Positions 1 through 4,706 of a DNA stretch of 5,931 nucleotides are shown here, one piece after another. The stretch's first letter is position 1, and every line of letters begins with the position of its first letter. Origin of the DNA: Acetobacteraceae bacterium (GTDB lineage: Bacteria; Pseudomonadota; Alphaproteobacteria; Acetobacterales; Acetobacteraceae); NCBI GenBank assembly GCA_947475475.1, contig CANJOG010000139.1:1-5931 (forward strand), given 5' to 3'. The translations under genes and the position numbers were made by a program. The notes beneath the pieces are model-generated. The model was not told the DNA's origin, did not search any database, and worked only from the letters and a program-made list of their open reading frames with translations.

Positions 1-74
1 GCATAGAGCTCCACTGTGAACATCCTTTCGGCTCCTCCATGCCATTCAGAGGCATCGAGCGGCCTATCAGGACC
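1..74. other. unassigned left edge, probably inside an insertion sequence
   Basis: No credible gene is seen here. One frame stays open without a start or any recognisable motif, and another has an early stop at 17-19. Because the repeats of a probable IS end follow immediately, this is most likely the non-coding tail between a transposase gene left of the window and the IS terminus. A short dyad, ATGCC at 39-43 and GGCAT at 51-55, is present. Its role is unknown. Confidence 0.3.
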
Positions 75-145
75 GGTACACTTTTGCGCCGCCTAAAAAG
101 GGCAGATCAACGCCCGTTCAGTGGTACACTTTGCGCCCGCTGTTT
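75..145 (+). mobile_element. probable right end of an IS21-like insertion sequence
   Basis: Two near-identical direct repeats lie 48 bp apart: GGTACACTTTTGCGCCGCC at 75-93 and GGTACACTTTGCGCCCGC at 123-140. Repeated short transposase-binding motifs of this kind near the terminus are characteristic of IS21-family elements, whose right ends carry motifs in this orientation after istB. Homology to the glucan synthase gene resumes at about 148, so the junction is placed at about 142-150. No target duplication can be checked because the other end is outside the window. The family assignment rests on pattern memory, and no transposase gene is visible, so another family remains possible. Confidence 0.45.
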
Positions 146-1053
146 ATAGGTTTCTCTGTAAGACACTGTCCGTTTTTGCGACGATTGCAGATGCACGCGG
201 GGAGAGTTCGCGCGCCGAGGCCTGGCGCGCCCATGCGATCGCGTTGCGGCAGGCCATTGAACGCGAAGCCTGGGACGGCGACTGGTATCGCCGCGCCTTT
301 TATGACGACGGTACGCCGCTTGGCTCGTCCAGCGCGCAGGAATGTCGTATCGATTCCATCGCGCAATCCTGGGCAGTTCTGTCGGGTGCCGCCGAGCCCG
401 CGCGGGCAGCTCATGCGATGGCGGCTGTGGAGCGTGAACTGATAAGGCCCGGCACCGGGCTGGCATTGCTGTTCGCGCCGCCGTTCGACAAGGGAGTTGG
501 GGATCCCGGCTACATCCGCGGATATCCGCCCGGTATTCGTGAGAATGGTGGTCAGTACACACATGCGGCACTGTGGTCGGTCATGGCCTTTGCCGCATTG
601 GGCCAGGGCGACAAAGCCTATGATGCATTTTCCATGCTGAACCCGATCAACCACGCGCGCATCCGCTCGGATGTGCATCGCTACAAGGTGGAGCCCTACG
701 TGGTTGCCGCGGATATTTACGGTGTGGCGCCGCATGTTGGCCGCGGAGGCTGGACTTGGTACACAGGCTCGGCCGGATGGATGCAGCGTGCGGGCTTGGA
801 GAGCATTCTCGGTTTTCACCTTGGCCGCGATACGCTGACGCTCGACCCGTGCATTCCCAAGACGTGGCCAGGATTCGATATTTCTCTCAAGCATGGTAGA
901 GCGCATTACGATATCAGCGTTAGGAATCCCGGCGGTATCAGCAGTGGCATCGCCTCTGCGACGCTGGACGGGGAGGTTGTTACGGCGCGGCCGCTGACCC
1001 TGCGTCTCGTGGATGATGGCATGACTCACATGATCGTTGTCCAGTTAGGCTAG
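121..1053 (+). pseudogene. ndvB: 5'-truncated cyclic beta-1,2-glucan synthase, C-terminal GH94 part
   Basis: The reading frame resembles the last ~300 residues of NdvB/ChvB/Cgs, the very large (about 2,800-residue) inner-membrane enzyme that makes cyclic beta-1,2-glucan for the periplasm. Recognisable GH94-type segments, in order, are AWDGDWYRRAFYDDGTPLGS, CRIDSIAQSWAVLSG, DPGYIRGYPPGIRENGGQYT, LNPINHARI, RYKVEPYVVAADIYG, GGWTWYTGSAGWMQRAG and LDPCIPKTWPGFD. Family-like sequence starts near residue 10 (RFLCKTLSVFA). In the family this lies shortly after the DWNDGM motif with the catalytic aspartate, so that motif and all glycosyltransferase and membrane parts are missing. The nominal GTG start at 121 and the first residues come from the IS end. 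The frame is otherwise intact to its stop, suggesting recent truncation or retained expression. Third codon positions look more AT-rich than in serA. The glucan synthase assignment is strong; loss of function is inferred. Confidence 0.85.
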
Positions 1054-1060
1054 AGTCCGT

Positions 1061-1094
1061 TTCCCTGGGATGGACTTCATTCCATTCCAGGGAA
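1061..1094 (+). terminator. long stem-loop after the GH94 fragment
   Basis: The arm at 1061-1074 (TTCCCTGGGATGGA) pairs with 1081-1094 (TCCATTCCAGGGAA) over 14 bp with one G-T wobble and a 6-nt loop. It begins 7 nt after the stop codon, the usual place for an intrinsic terminator. No T-run follows on either strand, so it may terminate weakly or only protect the 3' end. It is probably the original 3' end of the glucan synthase gene. Confidence 0.5.
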
Positions 1095-1215
1095 GCAAGC
1101 CCCTATCGGTGTTGCTGAGAATGGCACTGGACTGAACTCCAGAAGCCCTCGATGCCGGGCCATCGCGATGGAAGGAGGCAGGCCACCGGCAATTTCGGTT
1201 GTCTCTTGATCGAAC
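1095..1215. other. convergent intergenic spacer, nothing recognised
   Basis: This stretch lies between the stem-loop of the GH94 fragment and the terminator of the minus-strand genes. Short open frames exist, but none has a ribosome binding site or recognisable protein sequence. It contains a small palindromic CATCGCGATG motif near 1161-1170, of no known meaning here. Confidence 0.4.
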
Positions 1216-1259
1216 AAAAAAAATCGGTGCGCGGGAGGCAGTAATTCCCGCGGACCGAT
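1216..1259 (-). terminator. rho-independent terminator for the minus-strand lipoprotein genes
   Basis: Read on the minus strand, arm 1259-1246 pairs with 1236-1223 (ATCGGT and CGCGGGA blocks with one G-G mismatch) around a 9-nt loop, followed directly by eight T's (plus-strand A-run 1216-1223). This is a textbook intrinsic terminator. It lies about 40 nt past the stop of the small lipoprotein gene and would end the transcript of the OmpA-like/small lipoprotein pair. Confidence 0.85.
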
Positions 1260-1267
1260 CTTCATGT

Positions 1268-1291
1268 CTCTCGCCTGATCACAGGCGAGAG
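1268..1291 (-). terminator. perfect 10-bp stem-loop just before the main terminator
   Basis: CTCTCGCCTG (1268-1277) and CAGGCGAGAG (1282-1291) form a perfect stem with the 4-nt loop ATCA. It sits 7 nt beyond the stop of the small lipoprotein gene on the minus strand. No T-run follows, so alone it is a weak terminator. With the next hairpin it makes a tandem structure that may also protect the mRNA 3' end. Confidence 0.5.
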
Positions 1292-1298
1292 TTCGTCA

Positions 1299-1538
1299 TC
1301 ATCTCCAGACGCGGCGACCGTATTCATGGTCATTTCCATTACCGCCATGGTATGCACGATCGTTGTGCTGGTCACGATCGCCGCGTTCGCCATAGGGCAT
1401 GCGCCCGCCACGCTCGCCATACGGCATCGCAACACAGCCCGACAGTGTCAGCCCAGCCATCAGGATCAGCAGGACGCGCACTGTCTGGCGCGTCCGTGCC
1501 GTCCCAATTTGGGGAGGCCGCCTTGATGCAGGGCGCAT
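1299..1538 (-). CDS. small lipoprotein with duplicated MPYGERG motif, unknown function
   Basis: A 79-residue product is predicted from the ATG at 1538-1536, two bases past the stop of the OmpA-like gene. A TTG two codons earlier (1544) overlaps that stop and is also possible, as is a GTG at V20. An arginine-rich start and hydrophobic stretch (VRVLLILMAGLTLSGC) end in a lipobox with Cys35, so it is a likely lipid-anchored envelope protein. The mature part is only about 45 residues: two tandem 9-residue units (MPYGERGGR, MPYGERGDR), then a His/Asn/Asp/Gly-rich, strongly hydrophilic tail. There is no strong Shine-Dalgarno before any candidate start, which fits translational coupling to the upstream gene. 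I do not recognise a family. The charged tail could bind metal or polymer, but that is speculation. That it is a gene is supported by lipobox, coupling and terminator. Confidence 0.7.
   Translation of the reverse strand: MRPASRRPPQIGTARTRQTVRVLLILMAGLTLSGCVAMPYGERGGRMPYGERGDRDQHNDRAYHGGNGNDHEYGRRVWR
1374..1427 (-). repeat. tandem duplication of a 27-bp unit inside the small lipoprotein gene
   Basis: Units at 1401-1427 and 1374-1400 match at 21 of 27 bases and encode MPYGERGGR and MPYGERGDR (8 of 9 residues the same). The base differences are mostly silent, so the peptide has been kept while the DNA drifted. Confidence 0.8.
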
Positions 1539-1540
1539 TT

Positions 1541-2023
1541 TCAATGGATGGCGATGTCAACGACGCGGTTGGCCGCAACAGCGACATTGTCGCCAGCGGC
1601 AGCGGATCGGCGTGTTTCGCCAGTCCAGCGCGTCTCGACGCGATCAGGTGTGATGGCGCCTTCATAGACCAGCGCGTCGCGCACAACGTCGGCGCGCTTA
1701 TGCGAGAGATGCATGTTGTAGTCAGCACTTCCGACAGTATCGGCGCGCCCGATAATGGTCGCGGTCGCATTCGGGTTGGTGCGCAGATAGGCCGTCACGT
1801 CGTTGACGGCAGCACGGGCAGCGGGATTGAGCGTCGTGCTGTTGGTATCAAAGGCAACATGGTGCCATTGCGCCGTGGGGCCGGGCGAGACCATGGGCGG
1901 ATTTGACGGCACTGTCGGCACGCTGGCCGCGACCATCGGGGCAGCGGTCTGCGCGCAGGCGGCGAGGAGTGCAATACCGCCAAAGGCAAGCACGGAGCGC
2001 GCGATGTGCATCGTTTTGGACAT
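1541..2023 (-). CDS. OmpA-domain lipoprotein (peptidoglycan-binding)
   Basis: A 160-residue protein with a signal peptide ending in a lipobox (LLAAC, Cys23), a Pro/Ala/Val-rich linker (about 24-50) and one OmpA C-terminal domain (about 53-160). The domain shows AFDTNSTTLNPAA, then GRADTVGSADYNMHLSHKRA, and ends in NRVVDIAIH. Asp95 and Arg110 occupy the two positions, 15 apart, that hold the diaminopimelate of peptidoglycan in OmpA-like domains. The likely role is to tie a membrane to the cell wall, as Pal does. It lacks Pal's Tol-operon context here, so I do not call it pal. The start at 2023 has only a weak GGAA upstream. An ATG at codon 5 would give the same mature protein. It is tightly followed by the small lipoprotein gene, with which it probably shares a transcript ending at the terminator near 1216. 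Confidence 0.9.
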   Translation of the reverse strand: MSKTMHIARSVLAFGGIALLAACAQTAAPMVAASVPTVPSNPPMVSPGPTAQWHHVAFDTNSTTLNPAARAAVNDVTAYLRTNPNATATIIGRADTVGSADYNMHLSHKRADVVRDALVYEGAITPDRVETRWTGETRRSAAAGDNVAVAANRVVDIAIH

Positions 2024-2229
2024 GAGGAATTCCAGTTCTGAAAGATGAGGCGTGAAATATTCGGCACACTGAGCGTCGGGCCCTAGCCACGGGCGCGCGA
2101 AGGTGCGTGCGCCGTATTATTGGCGGTAAAAATCAGTCAGCCACAGTATCGGAAAATACCCATCGCTCCGGACGATCGCCGGATCGGCGCTCTCACATCG
2201 TCAGCTCAACACGTCCCTCACAAACACGA
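2024..2229. other. intergenic region upstream of the OmpA-like gene
   Basis: No gene is supported here. Small plus-strand frames lack ribosome binding sites and recognisable sequence. Since a stem-loop separates it from the gene to the right, this stretch should hold the promoter of the OmpA-like/small lipoprotein pair. The only candidate I found is weak and is listed separately. Confidence 0.4.
2114..2140 (-). promoter_or_regulatory. weak sigma70-like promoter candidate for the OmpA-like gene
   Basis: On the minus strand, CTGACT (2140-2135) and TAATAC (2119-2114) resemble -35 and -10 boxes, but the spacer is only 15 bp and the start codon is about 90 bp further on. The -10 box is reasonable and the -35 poor. 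Low confidence. Confidence 0.2.
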
Positions 2230-2259
2230 ACGAGGTCCGGGGCAAGCCCCAAACCTCGT
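2230..2259 (-). terminator. stem-loop after the glycine-zipper gene
   Basis: ACGAGGT (2230-2236) pairs with ACCTCGT (2253-2259), and GGGGC (2239-2243) with GCCCC (2246-2250), with a 2x2 internal mismatch. It lies about 23 nt past the stop of the minus-strand glycine-zipper gene and is followed on that strand by a modestly T-rich stretch (TCGTGTTTGTG) rather than a true T-run. It is a likely terminator separating this gene from the OmpA-like gene. Confidence 0.55.
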
Positions 2260-2282
2260 CATGCGGTCAGTCCAGTCGTCGT

Positions 2283-2573
2283 TCAGTAGCGCGGCGGCGG
2301 CGGCGGGTAATAGCCGGGCGGGGGCGGTTGTTGCGCTGGCGCGGTGGCCGCCCCGGTAACAGCGCCCAGGGCGCCACCGAGCAGGGCGCCGGCTAGTGCG
2401 CCGCGGCCGCCACCGGCGATGCTGCCGATCGCGGCGCCTCCGGCAGCGCCAATCGCGCCGCCACCGAGCGCGCGCTGGCCCGGGTCATTCGGATTGGTGC
2501 AGGCCGTTAGGCTGGCGGCCAGGGCGGCCGCCACCGTCATGGGCACAACCCAGCGTTTGATCGCATGCTTCAT
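2283..2573 (-). CDS. glycine-zipper lipoprotein with proline/tyrosine-rich tail
   Basis: A 96-residue protein. A basic start (KHAIKR) and hydrophobic stretch end in a lipobox (LTAC, Cys25), so an envelope lipoprotein is predicted. Residues about 36-76 are a glycine-zipper segment rich in Gly/Ala with GxxxG-type spacing (ALGGGAIGAAGGAAIGSIAG, then GALAGALLGGALGAVTGAA), like the SlyB/YMGG/glycine-zipper 2TM group. The end is PPPPGYYPPPPPRY. Related proteins pack helices in membranes and act in outer-membrane integrity. The exact role here is unknown. The start is well supported: AGAGGAG (2589-2583 on the minus strand) lies 9 nt before the ATG. The gene stands alone, with its own stem-loop at 2230-2259. 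Confidence 0.88.
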   Translation of the reverse strand: MKHAIKRWVVPMTVAAALAASLTACTNPNDPGQRALGGGAIGAAGGAAIGSIAGGGRGALAGALLGGALGAVTGAATAPAQQPPPPGYYPPPPPRY

Positions 2574-2617
2574 TGCGTGAATCTCCTCTGTGGCGCGGAC
2601 TCAGGCAGCGCCTCTCC

Positions 2618-2623
2618 TGTCAA
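2618..2623 (-). promoter_or_regulatory. TTGACA -35-like box upstream of the glycine-zipper gene
   Basis: A perfect TTGACA is read on the minus strand 45 nt before the ATG at 2573. About 17 nt downstream the sequence is GTCCGC, a poor -10 box, so this is only a candidate. Confidence 0.22.
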
Positions 2624-2632
2624 GGATGGTGC

Positions 2633-2679
2633 AGCCCCGTGGGGCTTTCAACGCCTCAATCATGGCGCCACAAAGGCGT
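2633..2679. other. dyad symmetries in the divergent glycine-zipper/serA gap
   Basis: Two dyads lie close together: AGCCCC/GGGGCT (2633-2638 and 2641-2646), and ACGCCT/AGGCGT (2651-2656 and 2674-2679). The loop of the second contains the palindrome TGGCGCCA (2663-2670). They sit between the two divergent starts and could be operators or folded leader RNA. I recognise no known regulator site. Confidence 0.3.
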
Positions 2680-2743
2680 CTGCCGCGCGTGGGGGACGGC
2701 CATCGCCGCATGGCAGCGCCGATGGCCCTTAATACACCCACGG

Positions 2744-2772
2744 TTGATCGGCGCGGTTGAGGCTCCTAGACC
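2744..2772 (+). promoter_or_regulatory. serA: candidate sigma70-like promoter for serA
   Basis: TTGATC (2744-2749) and TAGACC (2767-2772) are separated by 17 bp. A transcript would start near 2780, about 25 nt before the ATG, leaving room for the ribosome binding site. Box matches are moderate (4 of 6 and 3 of 6), so this is tentative. Confidence 0.3.
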
Positions 2773-2793
2773 ATGGCGCTCAGCGACCGGCCT

Positions 2794-2797
2794 GGAG
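2794..2797 (+). promoter_or_regulatory. serA: ribosome binding site fixing the serA start
   Basis: GGAG lies 6 nt before the ATG at 2804. The frame is open further upstream to 2573, but that extension encodes nothing SerA-like, so this site and the family's usual N-terminus decide the start. Confidence 0.6.
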
Positions 2798-2803
2798 CAT
2801 GCG

Positions 2804-4063
2804 ATGAGCGACCATCCCGATAATGAGCGGCTTTCCCTGGCGAAGGACCGCATCCGCATCCTGCTGCTCGAAGGCATCAGCGACACCGCCGCCACGGCGC
2901 TGGCCGCCGCCGGTTATGCAAATGTGACCCGCCTGCCCAAGGCGCTCGATGGCGATGCCTTGCGCGAGGCGCTTTCCGGCGTGCATTTCGTCGGCATCCG
3001 TAGCCGCACACAACTCGACGAGGCCGCCTTCGCCGCCGCCGATCGCCTGGTCGCGGTGGGCTGCTTCTGCATCGGCACCAACCAGGTTGATCTTATCGCC
3101 GCGCGCCGGCGCGGCATCCCGGTGTTCAACGCGCCGTTTTCCAACACGCGCAGCGTCGCCGAGCTGGTGATTGGTGAAATCGTCATGCTGCTGCGCGGCA
3201 TCTTCCCGAAATCGGTCGCCGCCCATGCCGGTGAATGGATCAAGTCGGCCGCCAATAGCTGGGAAGTGCGCGGCAAGACTCTCGGCATTATCGGCTACGG
3301 CAATATCGGCAGCCAGCTCTCCGTGCTCGCGGAATCCTTCGGCATGCAGGTGATCTTTCACGATCACGCGTCCAAGCTGCCGCATGGCAATGCGCGCCAG
3401 GCCGCCTCGCTGCACGCGCTGCTCGCCGAGGCCGATGTGGTCAGCCTGCATGTGCCGGAAAGTGTCGACACTGCCGGGCTGATCGGTCCGGCCGAAATCG
3501 CCGCGATGAAAAAGGGCGCGGTCCTGATCAACAATGCGCGCGGCACGGTGGTCGATCTCGATGCGCTGGCCGCAGCTCTGCGCAGCGGCGACCTGCTCGG
3601 TGCCGCTGTCGATGTCTTCCCGAACGAGCCCGCCGGCGCCAAGGACAAGCTCGTCAGCCCATTACAGGGTATCGCCAATGTCATCCTCACCCCGCATATC
3701 GGCGGCTCGACGGAAGAGGCGCAGCAGCGCATCGGCATGGAAGTCGCGCGCAAGCTGATCGATTACAGCGATACCGGCGCCACGCTCGGCGCGGTGAATT
3801 TCGCCCAGGTCCAGCTGCCGGCCCGCCTGACCGGCACCCGCTTCATGCATGTGCATGCCAATCAGCCCGGCACGATGGGGCGGATGAACGACATCCTCTC
3901 CCGCCACGGGCTGAACATCGCCGCCCAGTTCCTGCAGACCGAGGGCGAAATCGGCTATGTGGTGATCGATGCCGAGGGCGATGCCGATGCGCAGGTGGTA
4001 CTGGCCGAAATGCGCGCCTTGCCGGGCACGATCCGCTGCCGCCTGCTCTATGAACGGCGGTAG
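2804..4063 (+). CDS. serA: D-3-phosphoglycerate dehydrogenase, E. coli type with ACT domain
   Basis: A cytosolic enzyme oxidising 3-phosphoglycerate with NAD to 3-phosphohydroxypyruvate, the first committed step of serine synthesis. It is 419 residues (E. coli SerA is 410) and matches it along its length, including GCFCIGTNQVDL (86-97) and PVFNAPFSNTRSVAELVIGE (106-125). The NAD fold is GYGNIG (164-169) with Asp187 after strand 2. The catalytic trio is Arg246 (NARGTVVD), Glu275 (FPNEP) and His298 (LTPHIGGS). The C-terminal ACT domain (about 345-419) keeps His351, Asn353 and Asn371, equivalents of the E. coli serine-binding residues His344, Asn346 and Asn364, so feedback inhibition by serine is expected. 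The start at 2804 has GGAG 6 nt upstream. No serC or serB lies beside it. Many alphaproteobacteria carry a longer (about 525-residue) SerA, so this shorter type is notable. Function is highly certain. Confidence 0.97.
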   Translation: MSDHPDNERLSLAKDRIRILLLEGISDTAATALAAAGYANVTRLPKALDGDALREALSGVHFVGIRSRTQLDEAAFAAADRLVAVGCFCIGTNQVDLIAARRRGIPVFNAPFSNTRSVAELVIGEIVMLLRGIFPKSVAAHAGEWIKSAANSWEVRGKTLGIIGYGNIGSQLSVLAESFGMQVIFHDHASKLPHGNARQAASLHALLAEADVVSLHVPESVDTAGLIGPAEIAAMKKGAVLINNARGTVVDLDALAAALRSGDLLGAAVDVFPNEPAGAKDKLVSPLQGIANVILTPHIGGSTEEAQQRIGMEVARKLIDYSDTGATLGAVNFAQVQLPARLTGTRFMHVHANQPGTMGRMNDILSRHGLNIAAQFLQTEGEIGYVVIDAEGDADAQVVLAEMRALPGTIRCRLLYERR

Positions 4064-4084
4064 AGGTCCCCTGATGAAATACCA

Positions 4085-4110
4085 GCCGCCCGCAACCACA
4101 TAGCGGCGGC
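4085..4110 (+). terminator. possible weak stem-loop after serA
   Basis: GCCGCC (4085-4090) pairs with GGCGGC (4105-4110) around a 14-nt loop. The flanks CTGATG (4071-4076) and CATCAG (4110-4115) could extend it with a one-sided bulge. There is no T-run. Whether it ends the serA transcript, or serA and the next gene share one, cannot be told. Confidence 0.3.
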
Positions 4111-4130
4111 ATCAGTTGACGAGAGACCAG

Positions 4131-4144
4131 CCGAGCCCGCTCGG
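4131..4144 (+). other. small hairpin just upstream of the secreted-protein gene
   Basis: CCGAG (4131-4135) and CTCGG (4140-4144) form a 5-bp stem with the 4-nt loop CCCG. It lies 12 nt before the ribosome binding site of the following gene. A TTGACG box at 4116-4121 is -35-like but has no matching -10 box. Confidence 0.25.
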
Positions 4145-4156
4145 TGACCACCTACC

Positions 4157-4162
4157 AGGAGA
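4157..4162 (+). promoter_or_regulatory. strong ribosome binding site of the secreted-protein gene
   Basis: AGGAGA ends 5 nt before the ATG at 4168 and selects that codon over an in-frame upstream start at 4144, whose extra residues would precede the signal peptide. Confidence 0.75.
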
Positions 4163-4167
4163 TTGCC

Positions 4168-4674
4168 ATGTCAGCCCGTCTTACTCTCGCCGCCGCCACC
4201 ATCCTGCTCGCCGCCACCGGCGCCGCACTGCCGGCCCTGGCCCAAGCCCCGCGCGGCCCCGCCATCGTCAATGGCGTGGACCCAGCCACAGGTGCGCGCC
4301 CCGGCAACGTGATCGGCACCGGCCAGTCCCTGCCGCTCTCGGCCAAGACCGCCAATACCGACGCCGCCACCACCAAATCCGAAATCGCCCCGCGCCTGCC
4401 GACCCCCGCCGTGGGTGAGGATGCCGATGTGCGCGCCTATCTGCTGAATGCCCGCACGGCGCTCGCCGCCGGGCGCACCGGCGAGGCCCAGGAGAGCCTG
4501 GAGCGCGCTGAATCCCGCCTGCTCAGCCGCGACGTGGCCCCCTCGCGCGCCGGCGTGCCGGATAGCAGCCCCAGCGTCACCGAACTCGGCAATGCCCGTC
4601 GCGCCATCGGCTCCGGCGACCCGGCCACCGCGGTGCAGCTCATCAACGCTGCCCTGGCCCGGCTTGGCGCCTGA
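4168..4674 (+). CDS. secreted protein of unknown function with two helical repeats
   Basis: A 168-residue protein. A typical signal peptide (about 1-25) is cleaved after ALPALA, with no lipobox, so it is probably a soluble periplasmic or secreted protein. Residues 26-85 are Pro/Ala/Thr-rich and look disordered. The rest is alpha-helical and holds two copies of one pattern exactly 48 residues apart, 93-118 and 141-166. They share Asn-Ala-Arg (94-96, 142-144), Ala98/146, Leu99/Ile147, Gly102/150, Ala107/155, Ala114/162 and Arg-Leu (117-118, 165-166). This resembles TPR-like helix pairs, suggesting a binding or scaffold role, but no partner is visible. Similar short proteins are, from memory, common as hypotheticals in Acetobacteraceae. 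It follows serA by 104 nt and converges with the next gene 13 nt away. That it is a real gene is well supported; its function is unknown. Confidence 0.85.
   Translation: MSARLTLAAATILLAATGAALPALAQAPRGPAIVNGVDPATGARPGNVIGTGQSLPLSAKTANTDAATTKSEIAPRLPTPAVGEDADVRAYLLNARTALAAGRTGEAQESLERAESRLLSRDVAPSRAGVPDSSPSVTELGNARRAIGSGDPATAVQLINAALARLGA
4444..4665 (+). repeat. two protein-level repeats in the secreted protein
   Basis: Codons at 4444-4521 and 4588-4665 encode two 26-residue segments that align without gaps at an offset of 48 residues. At least nine positions are identical, including the NAR motif, a Gly, several Ala and a terminal RL. It indicates an old internal duplication of a helix-turn-helix hairpin. 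Confidence 0.6.
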
Positions 4675-4681
4675 TCCCGGA

Positions 4682-4706
4682 GCCGCCTCACATCCAGTGG
4701 GGCGGC
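4682..4706. terminator. stem-loop shared by two converging genes
   Basis: GCCGCC (4682-4687) pairs with GGCGGC (4701-4706), extended inward by a T-G wobble and CAC/GTG around the loop ATCCA. It begins 8 nt after the plus-strand stop and overlaps the last codons of the minus-strand lipoprotein gene (stop at 4690-4688). It may end transcription from the left. No T-run is present on either side. Confidence 0.4.

Noticed and set aside
118..1029. 303-codon minus-strand frame opposite the GH94 remnant
   Set aside because: It is antisense to sequence with strong glucan synthase similarity, has a low-complexity Arg/Gly/His-rich translation and no recognisable motif. It is a by-product of high GC.
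1199..1906. 235-codon plus-strand frame opposite the two lipoprotein genes
   Set aside because: It runs across the terminator region and two genes with clear lipoboxes. Its translation is Arg/His/Gly-rich with no domain.
2573..2803. N-terminal extension of the serA frame by 77 codons
   Set aside because: The extra residues match nothing in SerA, and GGAG 6 nt before the ATG at 2804 gives the family's usual N-terminus.
2780..3451. 223-codon minus-strand frame opposite serA
   Set aside because: It is antisense to a near-certain enzyme gene and has no ribosome binding site or motif.
4116..4144. Promoter for the secreted-protein gene based on TTGACG at 4116
   Set aside because: The expected -10 position reads GCTCGG, so only half a promoter is present.
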